Of a stretch of DNA of 64,000 nt, positions 42,194 through 50,160 are shown in pieces. The notes under the pieces were generated by a model. The model ran no database searches. It was not told where the DNA came from and worked only from the letters and a program-made list of their open reading frames with translations. The translations under genes and the position numbers were made by a program. Origin of the DNA: Paucibacter sp. KBW04 (GTDB lineage: Bacteria > Pseudomonadota > Gammaproteobacteria > Burkholderiales > Burkholderiaceae_C); NCBI RefSeq assembly GCF_003852425.1, contig NZ_QAJN01000007.1, positions 236,292 through 300,291 of the forward strand, in the 5' to 3' direction. The stretch's first letter is position 1; every line of letters begins with the position of its first letter.

Positions 42194-44500
42194 TCAGCGT
42201 TGCCAGGCCAACAGCGCCTTGGCAAACAGCTCGGTGCCACGCGCCTGCGTGGGCGACTCATCGGCCTGGCTCAGGCCCAGGCTGAACACCCGATCGAGCC
42301 CGTCCCGGTGCTGATAAACCAGGGAGCGATGGCGGGTTTTCTCCTCAGCGGGAAATAGTCCCAATTCGGCGCGCCGCTCGAAATAAGTGGCCTGATGAAT
42401 CAGGCGGACAGAATCGCGTGCGCTTAAATGGAGAATTAGCAGGGTTTGACGATTGCTATCCGTCAAGCTGCGTCCGCCCTGTGGCCCGGCCACAAAACCC
42501 TCGCCCCAGCGCTGTTCCCATTCCAGCCCAAAACCTTGGGGCAGGGGAATGCGCAATTTGGCTTCGACGGTGAGATTGGCGCCGCGCCCCAGGCGGTCGG
42601 CAGCCACATCCAGGCGACGCCCCCATTCCAGCTCGGCCATCAAAAAGCTCAACCAGGCATTGGGATTGGATTCAAAGCCCAAGCTCAGCGTGCGCGGCGC
42701 ATGCAGACGGCCACCGCTGTGGGCACGCACGGCATCCAGGCCCAGATGACCCCAGACCCCGCTATTGCGCGCCGTGGCAAACCAGAAGCCGGGTTGCAGC
42801 TTGCGGTCGATCAGCTCGGCCCCGGGCACACCCAAGCGTGCGTCGGCCAGGGTTTGCGACTGCTGCAGCATCAGCTGCCACTCCAGCTCGTAGATGGGAA
42901 AACGCGACCACTCGCCCAAGGGCGCCAGCTCCAGGCCCGGCTGACGCTTGGCCAGATGCGCCGTCAGGCGGCGATAGCCGGCCTGGCTGATGAAGCCGTT
43001 GTCGTGGGCAAAGCCGGGGCTGACCTCCTCCAGGTCCCAGAGATTGCTCCAGTCCTCGCTGAGATGACGCCAACCCAGCCAGAGGTGCTGGCCCGCCTTC
43101 GCGGCGATGGCCTGCGCCTGCCCCTGCTCGTCAAAGCCCAGACTGCTGCGCGAGAGCAGCAGATGGCCGCGCAGCTGATGCTGCTCGTTGAGCTGCCAAT
43201 GCCCGTCGGCACCGAGCACGCGGTTGTAGAGCCCGCCGCCATAGTCACGCTCGGACAGCAGCAGGCCCAGATCCCGACCCGGCGCCAGCTGCTGGCGGCC
43301 GCGCAGAAAGCTCGCCCGCGAGGCGCCTGGCTGAGCATAGACCTCGGTGCCATAGGCATCGGCACGCAAGACCTGACCCCCACCGGCATCGCGCACGCTC
43401 AAGGCCGTGGCCTCGGCGGCGGCCCCTCGCCAGGTGGCGCGCAGACCCCAGTCGGGATCGGTGATGGCGCGCGAGTAAAAGGCCGCCAGGGTGTGGGCAT
43501 TGCCGTCGACCAGGCTTTGCCCCACCACATCGCCGCTCTCCAGAAAGAAGGCGCGCTTCTCTGGCAGGCTGAGCGCGTAGCGGGTATTGCCGGCCAGCTG
43601 CGGCGCGTCCAGCTCCACCTGGGAGAAGTCGGGGTTGAGGGTGGCGTCGATCACCCAGTCGGCGCGGGGTCGCCATTTCAGCTCGGCGCCCAAGCTGAGT
43701 TCGCGCTGGTGCTGAACTGGCTGGCCGGGGCCAGGCTCGTCGCGGCGCTGGCGCAGGGTCAGCTCGGGTCGCAGGCTAAGAAAGCTGCGCTCGCGCGCCT
43801 GCTGGGCCAGATCGCCCAGGCCCTCCAGCACCTGCAGTTCGGCGATAAAGCTCTGCGACTCGCGATCCAAGGGCGCGCTGACGACCAGAGTGGCCGCCTC
43901 ACGCGGGATGTTGCGCGCGACCATGATGCGCCAGGGCAGGCCCTCGCTGTGCGGGAAACGCAGGGCCGACAAAGGCCAGCGCAGCTCCACGCTATAGCCA
44001 TCGGGCAGGCGCTGGGCGGCGGCTTGCAGCTCGAAATCGGGCGAGTAGTCCACCGCGTCGTCGGCCGCCATGATGAGCCCGTCGGCCAGCACCCCGGCCG
44101 CGCTGATGCGGGCGAACTGGGCCGAGCGACGGTGGCCGACCGGGTCCAGATAGACGGCGACAAAGTCCTGATCACGCGCGATCTTGTCACGCCGGGACAG
44201 CGGCGCGCGGATCAACTCGGGCACCGGGTCATAGGCACGGATGCCGATGATCAGGGCTTCCTCGCTGGCCAGCACCTGCACCGTGGTGCGCCAGGCCGCG
44301 GGTTTCTTGTCCTCGGGCTGGAACTGCACAAAGCGATCAAAGACCGGCGCGCGCTGCCAGACAGCCTCGTCCAGGCGCCCGTCGATGCGCAGCTCGGCCG
44401 CTTGCGATTCAGCCAGGCGCAAGACCTGGGGGCCCAGCGAAGCATGGGCGGGCATGAGCTGGGTGCAGGCAAGCACCAGGCCCCAAAAGACTTGTTTCAT
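42194..44500 (-). CDS. DUF5916-domain protein with CBM9-like N-terminus, outer-membrane barrel
   Basis: This 768-residue exported protein has a signal peptide (VFWGLVLACTQLMPAHA). Residues about 30-230 form a CBM9-like carbohydrate-binding sandwich (ELRIDGRLDEAVWQRAPVFDRFVQFQPED, VAVYLDPVGHRRSAQFARI). The rest fits a DUF5916 beta-barrel with NPDFSQVELD and LPEKRAFFLESGD, both hallmarks of that family; the end LFAKALLAWQR is the last strand. Proteins of this type are predicted to sit in the outer membrane, often with polysaccharide or peptide-handling genes; the substrate is unknown. The ATG at 44500 lacks a strong Shine-Dalgarno sequence. Confidence 0.85.
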   Translation of the reverse strand: MKQVFWGLVLACTQLMPAHASLGPQVLRLAESQAAELRIDGRLDEAVWQRAPVFDRFVQFQPEDKKPAAWRTTVQVLASEEALIIGIRAYDPVPELIRAPLSRRDKIARDQDFVAVYLDPVGHRRSAQFARISAAGVLADGLIMAADDAVDYSPDFELQAAAQRLPDGYSVELRWPLSALRFPHSEGLPWRIMVARNIPREAATLVVSAPLDRESQSFIAELQVLEGLGDLAQQARERSFLSLRPELTLRQRRDEPGPGQPVQHQRELSLGAELKWRPRADWVIDATLNPDFSQVELDAPQLAGNTRYALSLPEKRAFFLESGDVVGQSLVDGNAHTLAAFYSRAITDPDWGLRATWRGAAAEATALSVRDAGGGQVLRADAYGTEVYAQPGASRASFLRGRQQLAPGRDLGLLLSERDYGGGLYNRVLGADGHWQLNEQHQLRGHLLLSRSSLGFDEQGQAQAIAAKAGQHLWLGWRHLSEDWSNLWDLEEVSPGFAHDNGFISQAGYRRLTAHLAKRQPGLELAPLGEWSRFPIYELEWQLMLQQSQTLADARLGVPGAELIDRKLQPGFWFATARNSGVWGHLGLDAVRAHSGGRLHAPRTLSLGFESNPNAWLSFLMAELEWGRRLDVAADRLGRGANLTVEAKLRIPLPQGFGLEWEQRWGEGFVAGPQGGRSLTDSNRQTLLILHLSARDSVRLIHQATYFERRAELGLFPAEEKTRHRSLVYQHRDGLDRVFSLGLSQADESPTQARGTELFAKALLAWQR

Positions 44501-44607
44501 AAGAGATGCCGATAGAGCCTGGCGACGCAAAAAGGGCCATGGCTCGGAACACAAAGGTGCTCGACGCGCGAACGCACGTCAGCTGCAAAAGGTGCTGGAA
44601 CGGCCAG

Positions 44608-44634
44608 CTAGCAGGGATGCAGAACCTTGTTCAT
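44608..44634 (-). CDS. Candidate leader peptide upstream of DUF5916 gene
   Basis: An 8-codon ORF (MNKVLHPC) has a strong Shine-Dalgarno AAGGAG placed correctly and a stable hairpin before it. It ends about 108 bases ahead of the DUF5916 start. It might be a translational control peptide, but short ORFs with chance ribosome sites are common in such DNA, so confidence is low. Confidence 0.25.
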   Translation of the reverse strand: MNKVLHPC

Positions 44635-44756
44635 CTTGTGCTCCTTGCCCGCCGCTTCACAGCGCGGGCGCTTTGTTTGGGTCGCAGTATAGCCAGGGCT
44701 TTTGCCGCGACCAAGCCGAGCTGGGCCCGGCCTGTTGCTGCTCGCACTATCAAGTT

Positions 44757-44790
44757 TGCTAGCTGTCAAAGCCAGGCTTTGTCCCTAGCA
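44757..44790. promoter_or_regulatory. 34-bp nested inverted repeat
   Basis: TGCTAG (44757-44762) pairs with CTAGCA (44785-44790), and inside it CAAAGCC-A-GGCTTTG (44767-44781) is a perfect 15-bp palindrome. It lies between the luxR stop and the DUF5916 gene. It could be an operator or a terminator-like hairpin, without a T-run. Confidence 0.5.
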
Positions 44791-44942
44791 TTCAAGCCAT
44801 CATGTCGAATCTACAGGCCGCCACTCCCCTCCACGCCGCTGCGCTTTGCGGCGCGCTGGCGAGCGCCCTGCTTTTGACCTTGATCGACCCCTTGGCCCCG
44901 CTGCAGGGCGCGCCAGAGCCGCCCCAGCAACAAGCGCAAAAC

Positions 44943-45656
44943 TCAGTGGAAGAGCCCCAGCACGGCGGCGCGAACGGCCGCAGCGGTCTTGTTGCTGGCG
45001 CCCAGCTTGCTGCAAGCGTTGCGGGTGTGGAAGTTCACCGTGGCCTCGGCGACGCCCATGATCTGAGCCGTCTCGGACGAAGTCTTGCCATCACAAGTCC
45101 AGCGCAGCACTTCGAGCTCCCGCTCGCTCAGCCCTAGCTCCAGATCGCCTTGCAACTCCTTCACCCAGACCTTGGCCATGGCCTCGTGGCAGAGATAACT
45201 CAACCATTGCAGGCGTTCGATCTTGGCCGCCAACTCCTCGGCCTCCAGAGCCGGGCCGCCGCGCACCACGCTGAACAGGCTGGACATGCCGCGCATATCG
45301 CGGCGCGGCTGGCACCAGGCATAGCGCAGGCCGAAGCTCTGCGCCTCGGCATAGAGCTGGGGGTTGCTGGCGAAAAGCTCGTCCGTCCAGAGAAAGGCCT
45401 CATCACTCATCAGGCCGCGCTGCACGATGGGGTCGCTGTTCAGATAGCCCTGCTCCACATAACGCGCTTGCCAAGCGGGTGGGTAATTGCTGCACCAGAC
45501 CACCCGCGGCGCGGCCAGGGGCACGGGCGACTTCATGCCAAAAGAGCAGTACTCAAAGCCCAGGGCCTGCACCTCGGGCAGCAAGGCCACAAAGGCCTCG
45601 TCCTGGGTTTGGGCCGAGCGCACCAGGCGCAGTTGGCTGAGTTGCCACCCCTTCAT
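44943..45656 (-). CDS. LuxR-family regulator with autoinducer-binding domain
   Basis: This is a 237-residue regulator. Residues about 15-160 form an autoinducer-binding domain with the conserved ligand-pocket residues Trp62, Tyr66, Asp75, Pro76 and Trp90. The LuxR HTH is at about 174-235 (GLSERELEVLRWTCDGKTSSETAQIMGV, then TVNFHTRNACSKLGASNKTAAAVRA). These residues mean it probably binds an acyl-homoserine lactone or similar molecule. No luxI synthase is in the window, so it looks like a solo. It starts 2 bases after the SDR stop, at the end of the kdsD-kdsC-lptC-SDR operon. Confidence 0.92.
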   Translation of the reverse strand: MKGWQLSQLRLVRSAQTQDEAFVALLPEVQALGFEYCSFGMKSPVPLAAPRVVWCSNYPPAWQARYVEQGYLNSDPIVQRGLMSDEAFLWTDELFASNPQLYAEAQSFGLRYAWCQPRRDMRGMSSLFSVVRGGPALEAEELAAKIERLQWLSYLCHEAMAKVWVKELQGDLELGLSERELEVLRWTCDGKTSSETAQIMGVAEATVNFHTRNACSKLGASNKTAAAVRAAVLGLFH

Positions 45657-45658
45657 GC

Positions 45659-46456
45659 TCAGGACTCGCCGGCGCGGTGCTTGCGTGGGCGGCCGCTCAA
45701 GGCGCGGTCAAACAAGGCATTGGGCAGCAGGCGCAAAAGCCGGGCCACCACGCCCATCTGCCAGGGGATGACGCGGAAGCTGGCGCCCGCATGAATCGCG
45801 TCGAAGGCCTTCTTGGCAAAGGCCTCGGGCTGCATCAAGAAGGGCATGCTGTAGCGGTTCTCGCGCGTCAACGGGGTGTCGATATAGCCCGGCGCAATGG
45901 TCACCACCTTGACACCAAAGGGCCGGCACTCGCCGCGCAGGCTTTCGCAATAGCTGATGACGGCCGCCTTGCTGGAGCAATAAGCCGCATGGCCGGGCAG
46001 GCCGCGGATGCCGGCCACGCTGGCGATGCCGACGAGGCTGCCGCTGCCGCGTGCGTTCATGGCCGCGACAAAGGGCTGGAAGGTGGCGGCCAGGCCGATA
46101 TTGTTGGTGGCGTAGACGCGCTGCATCACTGCCAGGTCTTCGAAGATGGCCGTGTCCATGCCGATGCTGATGCCGGCGTTGGCGATCACCACATCGGGCA
46201 GGCCCTGGGCCGCGATGCAGCGCTGGCCGGCTCCGGCGATCGCTTCCACATCGCAGACGTCGGCGCCGTAGATGGCATAGCGCTCGGCACTCAAACCCTG
46301 CGCCTCGGCCCAAGCCTGCAACTCTGCCGTGCGCCTCGCCACCAAGGCCAAGCGCCAGCCGCTGCGGTAGTACTGCAAGGCCAGGGCCTGACCGATGCCG
46401 CTGGAGGCGCCGGTGATGTAGACCAGGGGCGTGGTGGATTTGGCGCTTGAACTCAT
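45659..46456 (-). CDS. Short-chain dehydrogenase/reductase (SDR)
   Basis: This is a 265-residue classical SDR. NAD(P)-binding motif TGASSGIGQALALQY, the NAG motif VIANAGIS, catalytic Ser region (GSLVGIASVAG) and the Tyr-x3-Lys in AAYCSSKAAV are intact. The family reduces carbonyl groups of lipids, sugars or other small molecules. Its start overlaps the lptC stop by four bases, so a role in envelope lipid or lipopolysaccharide modification is plausible but the substrate is unknown. Confidence 0.9.
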   Translation of the reverse strand: MSSSAKSTTPLVYITGASSGIGQALALQYYRSGWRLALVARRTAELQAWAEAQGLSAERYAIYGADVCDVEAIAGAGQRCIAAQGLPDVVIANAGISIGMDTAIFEDLAVMQRVYATNNIGLAATFQPFVAAMNARGSGSLVGIASVAGIRGLPGHAAYCSSKAAVISYCESLRGECRPFGVKVVTIAPGYIDTPLTRENRYSMPFLMQPEAFAKKAFDAIHAGASFRVIPWQMGVVARLLRLLPNALFDRALSGRPRKHRAGES

Positions 46457-47190
46457 GGCTGCTGACCTGCTGGCTTGCTGCTCACCGGGCCACGTATGGC
46501 GCGCCCGGCCAGCGAGCTGAATTGGGCGCGGGTCTGGCCGCTGAAGCTGAGCTTGCCGCTCAGATTGTTGTACTCAAAGCCCTGTGCCTGGATCTGGCCA
46601 TTGGCATAGCTGATCTGCATGGGCACGTGAGATTTCAAGACCTCGGTGTTGACAAAGGCGTGCAGGAACTCGCCGCGCATCTCCAGCTTGGGTTTGGCCT
46701 GCGCCTCGCCATTGGGCAGCACATCAAAGCGCTGCACATGGACGGCGCCCAGCAGCTGGATCTCGCTGGCATCCCCGTTGGCCAGGGCGCGGCCGGCGCT
46801 GGCCAGGGTCAGGCTGCCATCGGCGGCCACGGCGCGCAAGCGTATGCCGTCGATCTCCAGCGTGTCGGTATCCGGGAAGTGGCGCATCTCGCTGCCCTGC
46901 ACATGGACGCGCAGCTTGCCGTCGGCACCGACCCGCTGCAGATCGAAGTTGCGCATGCGGTAGTCGAACTCATGGCGCAGCGGCGCGGCCTCTTTGGGCG
47001 CGTCGGGCTTGGGCGTGTTCTTCAGCAGCCACCAGGTGAAGCTGGCCAGCAAGGCCATCAGGATCAGGGGCAGATAGGACGAGAGCAAGGCCTGGATGCG
47101 CCAGCTCAGCGGCTGCTTCACAAGCGGCGTCAGCCGAGGCCGGGCGGGCTGCAGGCCCGCGGGCGTCGGCGTGGAAGCGGGACTGCCCAT
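46453..47190 (-). CDS. lptC: LptC lipopolysaccharide transport protein
   Basis: This 245-residue protein has one membrane helix at about residues 36-55 (SSYLPLILMALLASFTWWLLK) and a periplasmic beta-jellyroll. The body fits LptC: FDYRMRNFDLQRVGADGKLRVHVQGSEMRHFPDTDTLEIDGI, then GGEFLHAFVN-like MRGEFLHAFVNTEVLKSHVPM. LptC receives LPS from LptBFG and passes it to LptA. It is longer at the N-terminus than E. coli LptC (191 residues). It overlaps the kdsC stop by 1 base. The usual lptA-lptB genes do not follow it; an SDR does. Confidence 0.9.
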   Translation of the reverse strand: MGSPASTPTPAGLQPARPRLTPLVKQPLSWRIQALLSSYLPLILMALLASFTWWLLKNTPKPDAPKEAAPLRHEFDYRMRNFDLQRVGADGKLRVHVQGSEMRHFPDTDTLEIDGIRLRAVAADGSLTLASAGRALANGDASEIQLLGAVHVQRFDVLPNGEAQAKPKLEMRGEFLHAFVNTEVLKSHVPMQISYANGQIQAQGFEYNNLSGKLSFSGQTRAQFSSLAGRAIRGPVSSKPAGQQP

Positions 47191-47780
47191 CAGGGCGCGC
47201 CCCCGTCCAAGGTATCCAGATGGCTGTTCAGCAGCGATTGGTAACGGCCGCTGGCTTGCAAAATCAGGTCGCAACACTCGCGCGCCGCCCCATGGCCGCC
47301 AGCGGCCTGGGTGATGTGGTGGGCCACGGCCTTGACCTCGGCATGGGCTTGCGCCGGTGCGCAGGCAAAACCGGCGCGCGTCATCAGGGGCAGATCGGGC
47401 CAGTCATCGCCCATGGCCGCCACCTCAGCCCAGGCTAGGCCCAGGCTGGCCAGCAGGGGCGTTGCCACGGCCAGCTTGTCCTTGGCGCCGTAAACGGCAT
47501 GGCGCAGGCCCAGATCGGCCACGCGCCGACGCACGGCGGGCGAATCACGCCCGGTGATGATGATGGGGGTGATGCCGGCTTGGTCCAGCAGCTTGAGGCC
47601 ATGGCCGTCCAGGGTGGAGAAGGCCTTGAAGCTCTCACCCGCCTCGCTGATATAGATGCGGCCATCGGTCAGCACGCCGTCCACATCGAAGATGGCGGCC
47701 TTCAGACCCAGGCCGGGGCCTTGGGCCTTGAGCAGGAGTTCGGGCGAGAAACGCAGAGCAGCTTGCAGCGTGACTGACAT
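47190..47780 (-). CDS. kdsC: KdsC 3-deoxy-D-manno-octulosonate 8-phosphate phosphatase
   Basis: This is a HAD-family phosphatase of 196 residues that removes phosphate from KDO-8-P, a step in lipid A core synthesis. Motif I is AAIFDVDGVLTDG (nucleophile and acid Asp), followed by LKLLDQAGITPIIITGR; the Lys motif is in VYGAKDKLAVATPLL and the last acidic motif in AAMGDDWPDLPLM. It lies between kdsD and lptC with 1-base overlaps on both sides. Confidence 0.95.
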   Translation of the reverse strand: MSVTLQAALRFSPELLLKAQGPGLGLKAAIFDVDGVLTDGRIYISEAGESFKAFSTLDGHGLKLLDQAGITPIIITGRDSPAVRRRVADLGLRHAVYGAKDKLAVATPLLASLGLAWAEVAAMGDDWPDLPLMTRAGFACAPAQAHAEVKAVAHHITQAAGGHGAARECCDLILQASGRYQSLLNSHLDTLDGGAP

Positions 47781-48769
47781 CAGATCACCTTGGCGCGCAT
47801 CAAATCATTGATGGTGATGGCGCCTTGCAGCTGCCGCGTCTCATCCACCACCAGCACGACGGTGATGCGGGCCGCTTCCATCAGATCGGCCGCGTCCACG
47901 GCCAGGGCTTCGGCGGAAACGGTGCGGGGGTTCTTGGAGGCGACCTGACCGGCGGTCAAATCGCGCAGAACCTGGCCCTTCTCGACCAGACGACGCAAAT
48001 CGCCGTCGGTGAAGATGCCTTGCACCCGGTCTTGCGCATCGACCACGATGGCCACGCCCAAGGCCTTGGCGGACATCTCGCGCATCATGTCGGTGAAGGG
48101 CAGCTCGGGCGCCACGCGGGGCAGCTCGGCGCCACTGCGCATCAGGTCACGCACATGGGTCAGCAGCTTGCGGCCCAGCGCCCCACCGGGGTGGGAGCGG
48201 GCAAAGTCCTCTGGCTTGAAGCCGCGTGCATCGAGCAAGGCCACGGCCAGGGCATCGCCCAGGGCCATCTGGGCCGTGGTGCTGGCGGTGGGAGCCAGAT
48301 TGAGCGGGCAGGCCTCCTCGGCCACAAAGCTGTCCAACACGATGTGGGCGTGCTTGGCCAGGCTGGATTCGGCGCGGCCCGTCATGGCCACGATGGTCAC
48401 GCCCAGGCGCTTGAGCACGGGTAGCACGGCGTTGAGCTCATCGCTCTCGCCCGAGTTGGACAGGGCCAGCACCACATCACCGGGCGTCACCATGCCCAGA
48501 TCGCCATGGCTGGCCTCGGCCGGGTGGACGAAGAGCGAGGGCGTGCCGGTGGACGCCAGGGTGGCGGCGATCTTGCGGCCCACATGGCCGCTCTTGCCCA
48601 TGCCCATCACGGCCACACGGCCGCCGCAATTGAGCACCGCCTGCACGGCGGCCACAAAGGACGCACCCAGGCGCGGGCCCATGGCCGTCAGCGCAGCGGC
48701 CTCGATGCTCAGGGCTTTTTGGCCCATTTGGATGGCGCGGGCCGTGTCTAGAGAGGGGGCGTTGTTCAT
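47780..48769 (-). CDS. kdsD: KdsD arabinose-5-phosphate isomerase
   Basis: This is a 329-residue isomerase (E. coli KdsD 328) that makes arabinose-5-phosphate for KDO synthesis. The SIS domain reads GMGKSGHVGRKIAATLASTGTPSLFVHPAEASHGDLGM; two CBS domains follow (AKALGVAIVVDAQDRVQGIFTDGDLRRLVEKG and the final pair ending AITINDLM). I start it at the ATG at 48769; the frame stays open upstream but that part is antisense to the TetR gene. It is first in the kdsD-kdsC-lptC-SDR-luxR unit. Confidence 0.95.
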   Translation of the reverse strand: MNNAPSLDTARAIQMGQKALSIEAAALTAMGPRLGASFVAAVQAVLNCGGRVAVMGMGKSGHVGRKIAATLASTGTPSLFVHPAEASHGDLGMVTPGDVVLALSNSGESDELNAVLPVLKRLGVTIVAMTGRAESSLAKHAHIVLDSFVAEEACPLNLAPTASTTAQMALGDALAVALLDARGFKPEDFARSHPGGALGRKLLTHVRDLMRSGAELPRVAPELPFTDMMREMSAKALGVAIVVDAQDRVQGIFTDGDLRRLVEKGQVLRDLTAGQVASKNPRTVSAEALAVDAADLMEAARITVVLVVDETRQLQGAITINDLMRAKVI

Positions 48770-48843
48770 GGGCGGAAGTATATCGAGGGCACCTCTGGGG
48801 GCGGGGCCAGTCTGGGCTCTGCCCGGGCCTGTTTTACTCAGGC

Positions 48844-49413
48844 CTAAGCCCGATGGGCGGTTTTTCTGCGCTTGCCCAGCAGCTGCGCCGCCATGGCCCG
48901 CGCCTGAGCCAGCAAGTCTTCGTCCGGCCCCGAGACCTGGGCCGCCACCGTCAAGCCCTCGCCCAGCAAAAAGAGCTGGGCCGCGGCCTGGGATGGCTCG
49001 GCCAGACCGGCTTCGGCGCAGACCTGGGTCAGGTAGTCGCGCAGGCCCTGCTTGTGCTCGGCCGCGATGGCATGGCTGAGGTCGGCCAGATCGGGGTACT
49101 CGGCCGCCGCATTGATGAAGGCGCAGCCGTGGAAGCCCGGCTCCCGCGTCCAGTCCTCGATGAAGTCCAGATAGCTCAGCGGCCGCTCGGCCACCGGCAC
49201 CGCCTCCAGGCGGCTGCGCAAGCCGTCCATAAAGCATTGATCGCGTTGGCGCAGGGCGGCTTGCACCAGCGCCTCCTTGGTGGGGAAGTAGCGGTACAGC
49301 GTCTTCTTGGTCAGCTGGGCCTCTTGGCTGAGCTGGTCCACCCCGGTGGCATGAAAGCCCTGGCGGTAGAACAAGGCCATGGCGCTGTCCAGCAATTGGT
49401 CGTACTTCTTCAT
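48844..49413 (-). CDS. TetR-family transcriptional regulator
   Basis: This 189-residue repressor-type protein has an N-terminal HTH (YRQGFHATGVDQLSQEAQLTKKTLYRYFPTKEALV) and a C-terminal ligand domain of unknown specificity. The ATG at 49413 was preferred over a frame continuing further upstream. It is divergent from an HPP-family membrane protein gene, with a large palindrome in the 144-bp gap, so it probably represses both. Confidence 0.9.
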   Translation of the reverse strand: MKKYDQLLDSAMALFYRQGFHATGVDQLSQEAQLTKKTLYRYFPTKEALVQAALRQRDQCFMDGLRSRLEAVPVAERPLSYLDFIEDWTREPGFHGCAFINAAAEYPDLADLSHAIAAEHKQGLRDYLTQVCAEAGLAEPSQAAAQLFLLGEGLTVAAQVSGPDEDLLAQARAMAAQLLGKRRKTAHRA

Positions 49414-49463
49414 TGCAGAGGGAGTCGAAGCGATGGAGCGAGTATCCCTTCCCAAGCGACAAA

Positions 49464-49505
49464 AGTAAACCGATCGGTTGACCGAGGTATACCGATCTGT
49501 TTACT
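49464..49505. promoter_or_regulatory. 42-bp palindrome, candidate TetR operator
   Basis: AGTAAAC-C-GATCGGT (49464-49478) is repeated in inverted orientation as ACCGATC-T-GTTTACT (49491-49505), with a central spacer. Each half also has an internal ACCGATC/GATCGGT relation. It is centred in the gap between the divergent TetR and HPP genes. Confidence 0.78.
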
Positions 49506-49557
49506 ATTCCGGCATTCGCTCACTCACCCACCCTCACCGCACTCGAAAGCAATAGCC

Positions 49558-50073
49558 ATGTTCAGCCACCACCTCCTGCTCCGCTTAGGCCGTTCGGCCG
49601 CCCCGGCCCGCCCCTCGCTGGGCTTTGTGCTCAGTTCCGCCCTGGGCGCTGCCCTGGCCATCAGCCTGACGGGCTGGCTGAGCCTGGCCAGCGGCCACCC
49701 CTGGTTGATGGCGCCCTTTGGTGCCAGCTGCGTGCTGGCTTTTGGGCTGCCGGACAGCCCCCTGGCCCAGCCGCGCAGCATTGTGCTGGGTCATCTGCTG
49801 TCCAGCCTGGCGGGCCTGCTGGTCCTGCACTTCATCGGCAACAACCTCTGGGCGGCCGGCTTGGCCGTGGGCCTGGCCCTGGCCTTGATGCAGCTCAGCC
49901 GCAGCGTCCACGCGCCGGCCGGTGCCGACCCGCTGGTGCTGTTCGCTGGCCAGACGGCCTCCTTGCAATTTTTGCTGACCCCGGTGTTGGCCGGGGCGCT
50001 GAGCATCGTGGCCCTGGCCTGGCTGCTCAACAACGCCAGGCAGCGCGGCAGCTACCCGCGTTACTGGTGGTAA
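49558..50073 (+). CDS. HPP-family membrane protein
   Basis: This 171-residue protein has about four membrane helices: LGFVLSSALGAALAISLTGWLSLA, WLMAPFGASCVLAFGL, then LGHLLSSLAGLLVLHFIG, and the last helices from FLLTPVLAGALSIVALAWLL. The signature region reads VHAPAGADPL where the family has HPP, so the second residue is Ala. HPP proteins are thought to transport nitrite or other small anions, or to have other membrane roles; this is not settled. Divergent from a TetR gene with a shared palindrome. Confidence 0.85.
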   Translation: MFSHHLLLRLGRSAAPARPSLGFVLSSALGAALAISLTGWLSLASGHPWLMAPFGASCVLAFGLPDSPLAQPRSIVLGHLLSSLAGLLVLHFIGNNLWAAGLAVGLALALMQLSRSVHAPAGADPLVLFAGQTASLQFLLTPVLAGALSIVALAWLLNNARQRGSYPRYWW

Positions 50074-50160
50074 TCCGGGGCATTGCAATAGTCGGCTGTT
50101 ACCTGCCCAGGGGTGCTGCTTTCCACAATCGGCTCACACCCACAACGCTTGGAGACCGTG

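Larger units (their letters stand above)
44501..44942. other. Intergenic region with inverted repeats and a mini-ORF
   Basis: This 442-bp gap holds no convincing long coding sequence. It contains a 34-bp inverted repeat (44757-44790) and, on the - strand, an 8-codon ORF at 44608-44634 (MNKVLHPC) with AAGGAG seven bases upstream and a GCCCGC/GCGGGC hairpin before that. It would form a long leader for the DUF5916 gene if the promoter lies near the repeat. Confidence 0.5.

Noticed and set aside
44802..45137. 111-codon + strand ORF starting MSNLQAATPLHAAAL
   Set aside because: Its second half is antisense to the conserved HTH of the LuxR gene and it has no recognisable domain; only its first 45 codons lie in open space.
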